A stretch of 64,000 bases of DNA from Aeromonas sp. RU39B (GCF_900156095.1 NZ_FTMJ01000006.1:1-64000); one strand, 5' to 3'; positions 11,001 to 19,332 are shown, counted from the stretch's first letter. Notes: generated by a model from the sequence alone, not told the origin. Program-made: numbers and translations.

Positions 11001-11622
11001 TATGGCGGGCCCGCTCGATAAATTTCTCCAAAAACAGGCCACCATTGCTGAAGTTGTTTTCAGACAGGCGCTTGACCGAGGCGTAAGCGGCGCGCAGCTC
11101 ACCTTCATCGTGGCAGCGCTGCATCCCGATACCGCCGCCACCGGCGGTGCTCTTGAGCATCACCGGATAACCGATCTGCCCGGCCAGCACCACGGCTTGT
11201 TCCAGCGAGTCGAGCAGACCACTGCCCGGCAGCAGTGGCACGCCGGCGGCCTCGGCCAGCGCCCGCGCTTCGTGCTTGAGGCCAAAGGCCACCATCTGCT
11301 CAGGGGTGGGGCCCAGGAACACCAGACCGTGCGCCTCGCAGCGACGGGCAAAATCGGGGTTTTCACTGAGAAAGCCGTAGCCGGGGTGGATCGCCTCGGC
11401 GCCCGTCTGACGGGCGATGGCGAAGAGTTTGTCCTGATCCAGATAGGTGGCCGCCGCGGCCCCCTCGCCCAGCGACCAGGCTTCATCGGCTTCGAGCACA
11501 TGACGGCTGTCGGCATCGGCTTCGCTGTAGACGGCGACGGATTGAACGCCCATCTCGCCCAGGGTGCGGATAATCCGGCAGGCGATGGCGCCACGGTTGG
11601 CAATCAGGACTTTACTGAACAT
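8014..11622 (-). CDS. Biotin-dependent guanidine carboxylase (annotated as urea carboxylase)
   Basis: ATP- and biotin-dependent carboxylase. Domain order: biotin carboxylase (about residues 1-450, MFSKVLIANRGAIACRIIRT at the start), a carboxyltransferase made of allophanate-hydrolase-subunit-2-like (~470-780) and subunit-1-like (~810-1020) parts, and a C-terminal biotinyl domain with Lys1165 in VIESMKMEIE. This is the urea amidolyase carboxylase architecture. In operons with a guanidine-I riboswitch and the two UAAP proteins, such enzymes are known to prefer guanidine, giving carboxyguanidine. I infer that here; the Asp/Asn determinant in the carboxyltransferase was not aligned. Start chosen at MFSKV (11622) by family alignment. 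In-frame ATGs at 11640 and 11658 are possible, and none has a strong ribosome binding site. Confidence 0.93.
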   Translation of the reverse strand: MFSKVLIANRGAIACRIIRTLGEMGVQSVAVYSEADADSRHVLEADEAWSLGEGAAAATYLDQDKLFAIARQTGAEAIHPGYGFLSENPDFARRCEAHGLVFLGPTPEQMVAFGLKHEARALAEAAGVPLLPGSGLLDSLEQAVVLAGQIGYPVMLKSTAGGGGIGMQRCHDEGELRAAYASVKRLSENNFSNGGLFLEKFIERARHIEVQLFGDGQGEVIAIGERDCSAQRRNQKVIEECPAPHLADDVRLALQQTAVRLGRQVGYRSAGTVEYVYDESSGAFYFLEVNTRLQVEHGVTEQVYGIDLVRWMIELGAGTLAPLAGLQAGLTARGHAIQVRLYAEDPAKQFRPSAGLLSAVEFVAQDRKARRIDHWIDAGLDVPPFFDPMLAKLIGWGASRSAALDELSAMLAGSTVYGIETNSAYLQALLQSSLVREGRVLTRSLNEFAYQPQTIDVMSGGTQTTIQDVPGRTGYWHIGVPPSGPMDDWSFRLGNRLLGNAPECAGLEITLAGPTLRFNVARHIVITGAAIDARLDGQPLPLWQVVMVPANATLTLGKVSGAGARSYLLLAGGIDCPTYLGSRATFTLGQFGGHAGRALQAGDVLHLPPASSASASATLPDALIPTIGQQWTLRVIYGPHGAPDFFTEADIDTLFASDYEVHYNSSRTGVRLIGPKPSWARRDGGEAGLHPSNLHDNAYAIGTVDFTGDMPVILGPDGPSLGGFVCPATLIKADLWKMGQLKAGDRVRFVPVSLADAERLERAKLAELESLQAQPLSVPVHRPATPVLKILPAERYGEQVVYRPSGDDYLLVEYGPQVLDIRLRFRAHALMLWLEQAAISGVLELTPGIRSLQIHYDNLRLPLATLLERLEQAESELTDIDQITIPSRIVHLPLSWDDEATRLAIRKYDELVRKDAPWCPSNIEFIRRINGLESIEQVREIVFSAHYLVMGLGDVYLGAPVATPIDPRHRLVTTKYNPARTWTPENAVGIGGAYLCVYGMEGPGGYQFVGRTLQMWNRYRRTAEFSQPWLLRFFDQIRFYEVDADELLRIRREFPRGRYPLRIEETRFSLADYNQLVSEHGEAITAAKERQQRAFEAERQRWQESGQANFSADHEVLQETAQEEELPHHHCAVESLVSGSVWQLQVVEGQQVREGEPLMVIESMKMEIEVLAPVTGRVVGIVRGAGQQVRAGQRLLVLETQG

Positions 11623-11750
11623 CTTTGGGTCGTTGCGCATGGGTAAGACTCTGTTCATGCCAGACAGGAAATCCCTGCCTGTGTGCGGGTCGTCCCGCAA
11701 AAGGGTTCACGCCAGGCCGGTCGTCCGGGCCCGCGTCCGGTCTTACCGGT

Positions 11751-12389
11751 TCAATGCCAGACCAGCACCTCGACCGGGGTCGGGTTGTAGGCATTGCAGG
11801 GGTTGTTGAGCTGCGGGCAGTTGGAGATGAGCACAATCACGTCCATGTGCGCGGTCAGCTCCACGTATTTGCCCGGCGCGCTGATGCCGTCGGCAAAGCT
11901 GAGGCCGCCGTCGGCGGTAATCGGCACGTTCATAAAGAAGTTGATGTTGTGGGTGATGTCACGCTTGCTCATGGCAAATTCGGGATGCTCGCTCACCGCC
12001 AGCAACCAGCTGTCGCGGCAGGCGTGCATATGGTGCTTGCCAAGGTCATAGCGCACCTGATTGCTCTCGGTGGCACAGGCGCCGCCCAGCGTGTCATGGC
12101 GGCCACAGGTGTCAGCGACGATGGTCAGCATGGGGTTGCCTTCGTTACTCACCAGCTGGCTGCCGGTGGTCAGATAGACATTGCCCTGCTCGCGGATAGT
12201 ATCGACGGCGCTGTAGCGCTCGGCCGGATTGGCGGCGCTGTAAAACAGGGTGTCGGCGGCCTGATTGCCCTCCAGATCGACAATGCGCAGGGTGTCACCG
12301 GCGCGCACCACCTTCATCCAGTAATCCCCGGCGGCGATGGTCTCGCGATAGGCCACATCGGCCGGATTGAGCAGACTTTCCTTGATCAT
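11751..12389 (-). CDS. Urea carboxylase-associated protein 1 (carboxyguanidine deiminase subunit)
   Basis: 212-residue protein of the UAAP1 type (DUF1989 fold: [13 protein letters not shown] near the N-terminus, [18 protein letters not shown] at the C-terminus, with conserved Cys). In the current view of this pathway the two UAAP proteins form carboxyguanidine deiminase (CgdAB), turning carboxyguanidine into allophanate plus ammonia. That role is from family knowledge. The start at ATG 12389 is supported by a GAGGAG ribosome binding site; upstream in-frame codons run into the previous gene's end. It sits 10 bp after the UAAP2 gene and upstream of the carboxylase, the usual order. It shares the DLEG / NP...N pattern with UAAP2, so the two are paralogues. 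Confidence 0.93.
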   Translation of the reverse strand: MIKESLLNPADVAYRETIAAGDYWMKVVRAGDTLRIVDLEGNQAADTLFYSAANPAERYSAVDTIREQGNVYLTTGSQLVSNEGNPMLTIVADTCGRHDTLGGACATESNQVRYDLGKHHMHACRDSWLLAVSEHPEFAMSKRDITHNINFFMNVPITADGGLSFADGISAPGKYVELTAHMDVIVLISNCPQLNNPCNAYNPTPVEVLVWH

Positions 12390-12399
12390 GGGGCACTCC

Positions 12400-13122
12400 T
12401 CAGTGGCCAGCGCAGCAAACGTAACGGCGGGTGTTTTCAAAGCCGCGACCATTTTCCGGACGCGACAGGCGGCATGGGTCGTCCGCCGCGACCGGCTCGG
12501 CGCGATACAGGGCGTAGTGCACCGGTTTGCGCGGATAGTCAGTGGCCGGATTCATCGGGTGGGGACAGGTGTTAAACACCACCAGCGTCTCCATCTCAAA
12601 GCGCAGAGTGATGCGGCTGCCAGCCAGCGAGTGATGGGGCGCAAACTGCAGATTGCCCGCCTCGTCGGTAAACACCTTGCTAAACAGGTTGAGATTGGCG
12701 GCCAGATCGCGGGCGCCCAGCCCATATTTGGCCACCTCGACCAAAAAGCTGTCGTAGCCGTTTTGCTTCCACAAATTACGCTCGCGCTGGTAGTCACGCT
12801 CGCCCCAACGGGCTGCGACGGTCGCCTTGTTGGCAGTGCCCGCCACCGTGTCAATCCAGCCGGTATCGTCCTGCACGATCGAGCAGAAGATGCGACCCAT
12901 GTCGGAGTAGAGGCAGTGCCCGGTGGTCAGCTTGAAGGTGTGCTGGCACTTGAGGGTATCGGGCGCGTTGTAGCGCTCAAGCAGGTTACGCGGGTTGTAA
13001 AACAACATGCCGACGTTGGCCCCCCCTTCCAGATCGGTCAGGCGCAGTTCAGTGCCAGCCGGCACCACCAGCGACCAGTGGCTGCCGCCGGGCAGCGTCT
13101 CTTCAAACAGCAATTCGTTCAT
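12400..13122 (-). CDS. Urea carboxylase-associated protein 2 (carboxyguanidine deiminase subunit)
   Basis: 240-residue DUF1989/UAAP2 protein, presumed partner of UAAP1 in carboxyguanidine deiminase. Recognisable blocks are [18 protein letters not shown], a central [14 protein letters not shown] region and a C-terminal [16 protein letters not shown] whose Cys/His may bind metal or substrate. The ATG at 13122 lies inside the last codons of the ATPase gene (20-bp overlap), which argues for coupled translation of importer and enzyme. An in-frame upstream extension to 13287 would lie wholly inside the ATPase gene and is rejected. The C-terminus ends RRYVCCAGH, a Cys pair of unknown meaning. Confidence 0.92.
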   Translation of the reverse strand: MNELLFEETLPGGSHWSLVVPAGTELRLTDLEGGANVGMLFYNPRNLLERYNAPDTLKCQHTFKLTTGHCLYSDMGRIFCSIVQDDTGWIDTVAGTANKATVAARWGERDYQRERNLWKQNGYDSFLVEVAKYGLGARDLAANLNLFSKVFTDEAGNLQFAPHHSLAGSRITLRFEMETLVVFNTCPHPMNPATDYPRKPVHYALYRAEPVAADDPCRLSRPENGRGFENTRRYVCCAGH

Positions 13123-13903
13123 GGTGTGACTCTCGGTGAGTTCTGGAGATAACCTGCTGCATCTGGGCCGACGCCGGGCGTCCTCCCTGCAGCGGGATGT
13201 CATAAGTGATGTGGGCGCCATAGCGCTGCGGCGCATGGGGATCGTGACGCGACTTGTCGAACACCCAGAGCCGGCTGCCAAGGGCAAAGCCCTCTTTGAG
13301 ATCGTGCGTGACCATAAAAATGGTCAGCCCGTGCTGCAGCCAAAGCTCGTGAATCAATCCGTGCATGTCGCTGCGAATGCCCGGATCGAGCGCGCCGAAC
13401 GGCTCGTCGAGCAGCAGGATGCGCGGGCGTTTCATCAGTGCCTGGGCAATCGCCAGTCGCTGCTGCATGCCGCCGGAGAGCTCGCTGGGATAGCGATGGC
13501 GGGCATGACCAAGGCCTACCCGCTCGAGCATAGCCTCGGCCCGCTCGCGCGCTGCGCGGCGCTCGGCACCCAACAACTTGCCCAACCAGCGCGACCCGGC
13601 CAGTTCATCGGCCAGCATCACGTTGCCAAGGGCGGTCAGATGGGGAAAGACCGAATACTTTTGGAACACGATGCCGCGCTGCTCGTCGGGCTCGCGAGAA
13701 ATCGGCATGCCATCGAGTAGCAGCTCGCCACGGCTGGCCGCCTCGGTGCCCAGAATCAGTTTGAGAAAGGTGCTCTTGCCGCAACCCGACGCGCCCACCA
13801 CGGTGATGAACTCGCCGGGATGAATGGCCACGTTGATACGCTCGAGCACGCAGACATCGCCGTACTCTTTCCAGAGGTTTTTGGCTTCAATAATCGGTTT
13901 CAT
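13103..13903 (-). CDS. ABC transporter ATPase of the guanidine operon
   Basis: ATP-binding subunit, 266 residues, of the nitrate/sulfonate/taurine importer subfamily (SsuB/TauB-like). Walker A is GASGCGKST (37-45), the signature is LSGGMQQRLAIAQ (~143), and Walker B is ILLLDEPFGALD (~160-170), followed by the switch histidine in MVTHD. The start ATG overlaps the permease stop by one base at 13903. Family members beside UAAP genes are commonly labelled 'urea ABC transporter'; given the riboswitch, guanidine import is the better inference. The last 20 bp overlap the UAAP2 gene. Confidence 0.93.
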   Translation of the reverse strand: MKPIIEAKNLWKEYGDVCVLERINVAIHPGEFITVVGASGCGKSTFLKLILGTEAASRGELLLDGMPISREPDEQRGIVFQKYSVFPHLTALGNVMLADELAGSRWLGKLLGAERRAARERAEAMLERVGLGHARHRYPSELSGGMQQRLAIAQALMKRPRILLLDEPFGALDPGIRSDMHGLIHELWLQHGLTIFMVTHDLKEGFALGSRLWVFDKSRHDPHAPQRYGAHITYDIPLQGGRPASAQMQQVISRTHRESHHERIAV

Positions 13904-14733
13904 CAGCCTTGTGCCTCCCCGTTACGGCCGAAATACCAGGGAAATGCCCGCCGCGCTGTCACCTTGAGCAGCCAGTCCATGACAAAGGCGAGCAGGGTGA
14001 TCCAGACCACGTAGGGCAGGATGATCGACATGTCGAGGTAGCGGCGCACCAGGAAGATCCGGTAACCCAGCCCGTCAGTGGCGGCAATGGCCTCGGCGGC
14101 GATCAAAAACAGCCAGGCACTGCCCAGGGTCAGACGCACCGCTTCAAACAGGCGCGGTAACACCTGCGGCAGCATGACCCGCAGTATGATCTGCCAGCTC
14201 GAGCCGCCCAGCGTCTGCGCCTTGATCAATTGCTCCTCTGGCAGGCTCAGGGTTTTAAGCTGCAAATCGCGGATCAGGATGGGCGTGATGCCGATGACAA
14301 TCAGCATCACCTTGGCCAGATCGCCGAGCCCGAAAGTGATAAAGAGGATCGGCAAAATGGCCATCGGCGGCACCAGCGACAGGGCGGTGACCAGCGGTGA
14401 GAGCGGCGCCCGAATCAAGGGAATGGCGCCGTTGGCCAGCCCCACCACCAGCGCAGTCAGGGCGCTGATGCCCACCCCCATCAGCAGCAGGCGCACGCTG
14501 GTGAGGGTGTCATTCCACAGCAGCAGCTCGCCGGTGCGACGACTGGGCTCAAACGCCATCCGCTTGATCGCATCGAGAATGGTCGGCAGGGAGGGCAGCA
14601 GCTTGTCGTTCGGGTTGATCTGCAGCCGCGCCTCCGATTGGATCAGATAGAGCAGCAACAGCACCACGAACGGCAGCAGCGCCAACAGCCAGCGACCGGT
14701 GCGCTCCGGCTGACGGTTGATTAAACGGGTCAT
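13903..14733 (-). CDS. ABC transporter permease of the guanidine operon
   Basis: 276-residue inner-membrane permease with a first TM segment at ~17-35 (LLALLPFVVLLLLYLI) and the type-I importer EAA-like loop in the segment QTLGGSSWQIILRVMLPQVLPRLF (about residues 173-196). It probably has six or seven helices. The ATG at 14733 has an AGAGGAAG ribosome binding site and lies 20 bp after the binding-protein gene. It belongs to the SsuC/TauC-type permeases. Its substrate is taken to be guanidine or a derivative from operon context only. Confidence 0.93.
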   Translation of the reverse strand: MTRLINRQPERTGRWLLALLPFVVLLLLYLIQSEARLQINPNDKLLPSLPTILDAIKRMAFEPSRRTGELLLWNDTLTSVRLLLMGVGISALTALVVGLANGAIPLIRAPLSPLVTALSLVPPMAILPILFITFGLGDLAKVMLIVIGITPILIRDLQLKTLSLPEEQLIKAQTLGGSSWQIILRVMLPQVLPRLFEAVRLTLGSAWLFLIAAEAIAATDGLGYRIFLVRRYLDMSIILPYVVWITLLAFVMDWLLKVTARRAFPWYFGRNGEAQG

Positions 14734-14753
14734 CGCACTTCCTCTTCAGCCAG

Positions 14754-15830
14754 TTACAGCTTGTTGTCAGCCGCCATCTGCATATAGGCGGGGTCAAAAC
14801 GCAGCTTGATGTTGTTGGCATCGCCATAGACGCCGCTTGGGGTCTCGACACCGACAAAACCGGCATTGGTGGCGCTGTCACCGAGCAGGCCGTGACGCAG
14901 GGAGAACTCGGCCACCTGGGCCATGGTCTCCTTGAGCTTGGGCGAGCGAGCCTGCGCCAGGGCATCGGCCGGTTTGGCAAAGAGGTAGGTGGCTTTAAGC
15001 TGGGCATCGTAGCCCGCCAGATCGGTGCCGGATGCCTTGGCCATGTAGGTACGGGCAGCCTGCGCCTCGGCACTGTCGCCCAACATCAGTTGCAGGGTTT
15101 CATACCAGGCGCCGGTCAGCGCCTTGCCAAGCTCGGGATGCGCCTTGAGCACGTCGCTCTTGACCACCATCAAATCGAGGATTTCACCGGGGATCTTGCT
15201 CGAATCAAACACCAGATGGCTGTCTGGCTGCGCGGCAATCTCGGAGAGCATGGGGTTCCAGGTCACGGTGGCGGTGACATCCGCCGTGGCATAGGCCGAG
15301 ACAATATCGGCGTCGGAGGTATTGACCACCTTGACGTCTTTCTCGCTCATGCCGGCGGTTTCCAGCGCACGGGCCAGCAGATAGTGGGAGACACTCAGCT
15401 CAACCAGATTGACCGGTTGCCCCTTGATATCCGCCAGAGTGCTTTTGCCCTTGAGCACCACACCGTCGTTGCCGTTGGAGTAATCACCGATGATCAGCGC
15501 CGTGGAATCGACGCCACCGGCCGCCGGAATGGTCAGCGCATCCATGTTGGTCATCACGCAGCCATCAAAACCACCGGCGGTGTACTGGTTGATGGACTCG
15601 ACATAGTCATTAACCTGCACCACATCGATGTCGATGCCGTACTTGTCGGCCCACTTTTTAATGATGCCGTGCGAGGCGGCATAGTCCCACGGCATCCAGC
15701 CGGCGTAGATGGTCCAGGCGATGCGAAAGCTATCCTTGGCAAACGCCGAGGGAGCGCCAAGCAGCAAGACGGGTAACAGGCTCAGACAGAGCCATTTGCG
15801 AAGCGAGGTACGAAAAGCGGATTGGTTCAT
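14754..15830 (-). CDS. Periplasmic substrate-binding protein, guanidine ABC importer
   Basis: 358-residue NMT1/SsuA-type solute-binding protein. The signal peptide is clear: basic start (MNQSAFRTSLRKW), hydrophobic core, cleavage after APSAFA. Mature residues such as WTIYAGWMPWDYAASHG and QVNDYVESINQYTAGGFDG match the family annotated as putative urea-binding proteins near urea carboxylases. Start chosen at ATG 15830, which has a GGGAGG ribosome binding site 4-5 bases upstream. A longer frame to 15950 would run through the riboswitch. It is the first gene of the operon, directly behind the guanidine-I aptamer, so its translation or transcription should rise with guanidine. Confidence 0.92.
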   Translation of the reverse strand: MNQSAFRTSLRKWLCLSLLPVLLLGAPSAFAKDSFRIAWTIYAGWMPWDYAASHGIIKKWADKYGIDIDVVQVNDYVESINQYTAGGFDGCVMTNMDALTIPAAGGVDSTALIIGDYSNGNDGVVLKGKSTLADIKGQPVNLVELSVSHYLLARALETAGMSEKDVKVVNTSDADIVSAYATADVTATVTWNPMLSEIAAQPDSHLVFDSSKIPGEILDLMVVKSDVLKAHPELGKALTGAWYETLQLMLGDSAEAQAARTYMAKASGTDLAGYDAQLKATYLFAKPADALAQARSPKLKETMAQVAEFSLRHGLLGDSATNAGFVGVETPSGVYGDANNIKLRFDPAYMQMAADNKL

Positions 15831-15886
15831 GGTTCCCTCCCTGGGAGACGTGGTACAAGCACGGAGATCATGGCTGTGCGCCGCTG
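15831..15886 (-). promoter_or_regulatory. Candidate expression platform of the guanidine riboswitch
   Basis: Between aptamer and ATG 15830 the RNA contains UCUCCCAGGG just before and into the AGGGAGG ribosome binding site. This segment can pair with CCCGGGAGA at the 3' end of the aptamer (nine pairs, one bulged A). When guanidine holds the aptamer together the helix could not form and the ribosome site would be free. There is no U-run, so translational control is favoured. Pairing was found by eye only. Confidence 0.45.
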
Positions 15887-15982
15887 CTCTCCCGGGCTTT
15901 TGTCCCGCCGTGTAACCTTCAGGAAGGTCGGCCACTCTCGGACCAGTCACCCGGCATCGCCGGATCGGAACCCTAGTGACCC
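15887..15982 (-). ncRNA. Guanidine-I riboswitch (ykkC class)
   Basis: The minus strand carries the class's conserved strings in the right order: ACUAGGGUUCCG, then ACUGGUCCGAGAG, then ACACGGCGGGACAAAAGCCCGGGAGA. These are the diagnostic ykkC subtype-1 elements that bind guanidinium. It lies about 60 bases before the binding-protein gene and so controls the whole importer-carboxylase operon. This is the main evidence that the operon handles guanidine and not urea. Confidence 0.96.
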
Positions 15983-16070
15983 ATTAACCAGATTGTGAGC
16001 ACAGAAATCAGCGTGACAGTCACGCCATGATCACCACGTGCAATGTTGCAAGTAACACCGAAGGAAGCTT

Positions 16071-16087
16071 TGCAAGGGATGGGCCAG
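16071..16087 (-). promoter_or_regulatory. Sigma-54 promoter candidate for the guanidine operon
   Basis: The minus strand reads CTGGCCCATCCCTTGCA, which fits the -24/-12 consensus TGGCAC-N5-TTGCA with exact GG-N10-GC spacing. Transcription would start near 16060, giving a leader of about 80 bases before the aptamer. Nitrogen-starvation control by RpoN would suit a guanidine-nitrogen pathway. Confidence 0.6.
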
Positions 16088-16179
16088 AATCCATTACGCA
16101 AGGAAAAGAGATAAATGAAATTCGATTGGCCCCTGAAATGGGGCAATGCGCCGGTTTTTTTGCTCTCATAACGGGGCAC

Positions 16180-16209
16180 TGCACCACAACCAATCACAAT
16201 CATGGTGCA
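16180..16209. promoter_or_regulatory. NtrC-like half sites upstream of the guanidine operon
   Basis: TGCACCA (16180-16186) and TGGTGCA (16203-16209) are perfect halves of the NtrC consensus, but they are 16 bases apart, not three. They lie 120-150 bp upstream of the predicted sigma-54 start, the usual enhancer distance. They may be two degenerate sites. Confidence 0.4.
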
Positions 16210-16233
16210 GCGCCCGACATTTAGAGTGCGGGA

Positions 16234-19200
16234 TCAGGGCTGCTCGCGCTCATCGGCTAGCTCGGTATCGACGGCGTCGCTGCGCTCACCGGCCACACCG
16301 GCGCGGCGCGCCACCAAGCCGTAAAGAGACGGCACCAGCAGCAGGGTGATCAGGGTTGCCAGTGTCAGGCCGAAGAAGACCACGGTCCCCACCGCCATGC
16401 GGCTCTCGTAGCCGGCGCCACGCGAGATCATCAGCGGCACCGCACCCATGATGGCGGTGAGCGAGGTCATCAGGATCGGCCGCAGCCGGCGCTGGGACGC
16501 CTCAATGATCGCCTCTTCATAGGCCAGACCACGGGCACGCAGCTGGTTGATAAACTCCACGATCAAAATGCCGTTTTTGGCCACGATACCGATGAGCAGA
16601 ATCAGGCCGATCTGGCTGTAGATACTCATCTCCTGACCGGTAAGCCACAGACCGAGCAGGCCGCCGAAGATCCCAAGCGGCACCGTCACCATCACCACCG
16701 CCGGGGCAATCAGGCTTTCAAACTGGGCCACCAGCACCAGATAGACCACCAGCAGGGCCAGACCAAACACCATGCCCATCTCGCCCTGATTGTCGCGATA
16801 ATCCTTCGACTCACCGCTGTAATCGACCGTCATGCCAAGAGGCAGATTGGCCTTGGCCCAGCCATCGAGAAAATCGAGCGCCTCTCCCAGACTGTGATCG
16901 GCCGCCGGGTCGGCGGTCAGGGTGATCGCCTTTTGCCGCTGGTAGTGGTTAAGACGCTGGGCGCTGGCTACCGTATCGACCTTGACCAGGGTGGCGAGGC
17001 TCACCATCTCGCCGCTGCTGGCTTTGAGATAGATCCGGCTCAGATCGCCCGGGCCGTTGAAATCACGCTGATCAGCGCGCAAGTACACGTCATACTCCTC
17101 GCCGCGATCCACATAGGTGGTCTTGCTGCTACCCCCAAGCAGGGTTTGCAGGCTCGAAGCGATGGTTGAGAGCGGAATGCCGAGTTGACCGGCACGCAGC
17201 CGGTCAACGCTGACCCGGATCTCCGGGGTCTTCTCGGCGTAATCGAGCTCGGGTGAGGTCATCAAGCCGCTTTGGCGGGCCGCCTGTTGCAACTTCTGGG
17301 CGGTGGCAAACAGGGTCGGATAGTCGCTGCCTTGCAGCACAAATTGCACGGCGGCGTCAGAGCCACGGCGAAAGCCAGGTTGGAAGGCGCGCACCGATAC
17401 ATCGGGGATTGAGCCAAGGCGACCGGTCAGGCTGCGGGTAAACTGGGTCGAGGTGATCGCGCGCGCGCCCCAGTCGGTGAGCTGAATAATGGCAAGACCG
17501 GTCTGATCGCCACCACGTCCGAATGCGGGGGTGCTGAAACTGACCGCCTGAACCACCCCTTTGCCAAGCATCGGCATCACCACCTGCTGCACCTGCTCCA
17601 TGTTGCGCTTCATCCGCTCGATGCTGGTACCCTCGGCGCCGCGCACCATCACGTAAACCACGCCGCGATCTTCAGTCGGAGTCAGGCTGGTGGGAATGAG
17701 CTTAAACAGCGCGCCCATGGCGAGCAGCACCGACACAACAACCAATGGCGCCCAGCGCTGATGGTGCAAACTCCACGCCAGCGCGCTGCGATAGCGCAGC
17801 TCAAGCCAGCTCATGGCGCGGTCAAGCTGCGCCGTCAGCGGATTAACCCGGTCGCGCTGGCGCATCAGCCAGGAGCCCATGGCCGGTGTTAGGGTCAAGG
17901 CCACCAAGGATGAGAACAGCACCGCCAGTGAGAGCAGGATGGCAAACTCGGTAAACAGCCGCCCCACCATGCCATCCATAAAGGCGATCGGTACAAACAC
18001 CATCACCAGCACGGCAGTGGTTGCCACCACCGCAAAACCCACCTCGCGGGTACCGTGCCAAGCCGCGAGCAACGGGGATTTTCCCTGCTGCAGATGGTGG
18101 TGAATATTCTCGACCACCACGATGGCATCATCGACCACCAGCCCGATGGCCAAAATCAGTGCCAGCAAGGTAATCAGGTTGATGGAAAAGCCGAGATACC
18201 AGGCGCCGATAAAGGCAGAGATCAGCGACACCGGCACAGTGATGGCCGGGATCAGGGTAGTGCGGCCCTGTCCAAGGAACAGATAGAGCACGACCACCAC
18301 CAACGCGGCGCAGATGGCCAGCGTCTCATACACCTCATGGATGGCCTGCTTGATAAAGACAGTCGAGTCGTAATCGACCTCGAGCTTGGCACCCTCGGGC
18401 ATAAAGCGCTGCATGTCGGTGAGCTTCTTCTCGATGCCCTCGGCCACCGCCAGCGGGTTGGCGGTTGATTGCGCCACGATGCCCAGCCCTAAACTCTCTT
18501 TACCGTTACGCTGATAGGCGCTGTCTTCGTTTTTGGCCCCCTCGTCTACCTCGGCAATGTCTCCGAGATAGATGGGGTGACCGTCCGCCCCGATACTTAC
18601 CTGCAGGGCGCGAAAATCCTCAGGGGTGTGATAGAGGCGTTCGATTTGCACCGCCACCGTCATGCTGTTGTTGCGCACCTCGCCACCCGGCAGCTCGACG
18701 TTTTCACGGCTGAGGGCATTTTTCACGTCATCGACGCTGAGGCCACGCGCCGCCATCTCGGCCGCCTTGAGACGCACATACATCACTTTTTGCAGGTTGC
18801 CAGAGAGTTTTACCTCACTGACTCCATCCACCAGGCTTAAAGGGTCAACCAGCACCCGGTTGGCATAATCGGTCAGGGCGGTGCGATCCATCCGCTCGCT
18901 ACTGAAGTTAAGCCAGATAGCCACATCGCCGTTGCCGCTGTCTTTGGTAACCAGCGGCTCGTCGGCATCATCGGGCAGTTTGGTGCGGGCGCGCGACAGG
19001 GCATCGCGCACGTCCGACACCCCCTCCACCATGTCCCAGCCGAGCTTGAACTCGACCGTGATCATCGAGCGCCCCTTGCGGGTCACCGAGTTGATGTTTT
19101 TGATGCCGCTGATGCCGGAGAGCTGATCTTCAATCGGCTTGGTGACCTGACTCTCCATCACCGAGGGCGATGCACCATCGTAGGTGGTGGTGATCGAGAC

Positions 19201-19332
19201 CGACGGCGTCTGCACATCCGGCATCTCGCGCACGGTCAGCTTGGAAAAAGCCACCAGACCAAACACGCTGAGCAAACTGCACAGCACCACCGCCACCAGT
19301 GGGCGGCGAACCGAACTGTCAGAGAGCCACAT
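16234..19332 (-). CDS. RND multidrug efflux permease (HAE-1/AcrB family)
   Basis: 1032-residue inner-membrane proton-driven pump. It shows the usual twofold architecture: TM1, a large periplasmic loop, TM2-6, TM7, second loop, TM8-12. The proton relay motif GLVVDDAIVVVENI in TM4 supplies the paired Asp residues, and VFVPIAFMDGMVGRLF follows. The N-terminus has the family's REMPDVQTPSVSI motif, typical of pumps paired with short adaptors. ATG 19332 overlaps the adaptor stop by one base. No outer-membrane channel gene is beside it, so it probably borrows TolC. Substrates cannot be read from sequence. A GCCCC/GGGGC hairpin without a U-run lies downstream at about 16128-16146. Confidence 0.95.
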   Translation of the reverse strand: MWLSDSSVRRPLVAVVLCSLLSVFGLVAFSKLTVREMPDVQTPSVSITTTYDGASPSVMESQVTKPIEDQLSGISGIKNINSVTRKGRSMITVEFKLGWDMVEGVSDVRDALSRARTKLPDDADEPLVTKDSGNGDVAIWLNFSSERMDRTALTDYANRVLVDPLSLVDGVSEVKLSGNLQKVMYVRLKAAEMAARGLSVDDVKNALSRENVELPGGEVRNNSMTVAVQIERLYHTPEDFRALQVSIGADGHPIYLGDIAEVDEGAKNEDSAYQRNGKESLGLGIVAQSTANPLAVAEGIEKKLTDMQRFMPEGAKLEVDYDSTVFIKQAIHEVYETLAICAALVVVVLYLFLGQGRTTLIPAITVPVSLISAFIGAWYLGFSINLITLLALILAIGLVVDDAIVVVENIHHHLQQGKSPLLAAWHGTREVGFAVVATTAVLVMVFVPIAFMDGMVGRLFTEFAILLSLAVLFSSLVALTLTPAMGSWLMRQRDRVNPLTAQLDRAMSWLELRYRSALAWSLHHQRWAPLVVVSVLLAMGALFKLIPTSLTPTEDRGVVYVMVRGAEGTSIERMKRNMEQVQQVVMPMLGKGVVQAVSFSTPAFGRGGDQTGLAIIQLTDWGARAITSTQFTRSLTGRLGSIPDVSVRAFQPGFRRGSDAAVQFVLQGSDYPTLFATAQKLQQAARQSGLMTSPELDYAEKTPEIRVSVDRLRAGQLGIPLSTIASSLQTLLGGSSKTTYVDRGEEYDVYLRADQRDFNGPGDLSRIYLKASSGEMVSLATLVKVDTVASAQRLNHYQRQKAITLTADPAADHSLGEALDFLDGWAKANLPLGMTVDYSGESKDYRDNQGEMGMVFGLALLVVYLVLVAQFESLIAPAVVMVTVPLGIFGGLLGLWLTGQEMSIYSQIGLILLIGIVAKNGILIVEFINQLRARGLAYEEAIIEASQRRLRPILMTSLTAIMGAVPLMISRGAGYESRMAVGTVVFFGLTLATLITLLLVPSLYGLVARRAGVAGERSDAVDTELADEREQP

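Noticed and set aside
8014-11622. Carboxylase as a true urea carboxylase
   Set aside because: Possible by domain order alone, but the guanidine-I riboswitch and the UAAP pair make guanidine the better call. Kept as an alternative in the entry.
10330-11646. 438-codon + frame, and 7307-8239 and 8059-9024
   Set aside because: All are shadows of the carboxylase and allophanate hydrolase genes.
15973-16203. 76-codon minus-strand frame before the riboswitch
   Set aside because: It spans the sigma-54 promoter and the aptamer's 5' edge and has no ribosome site or family match.
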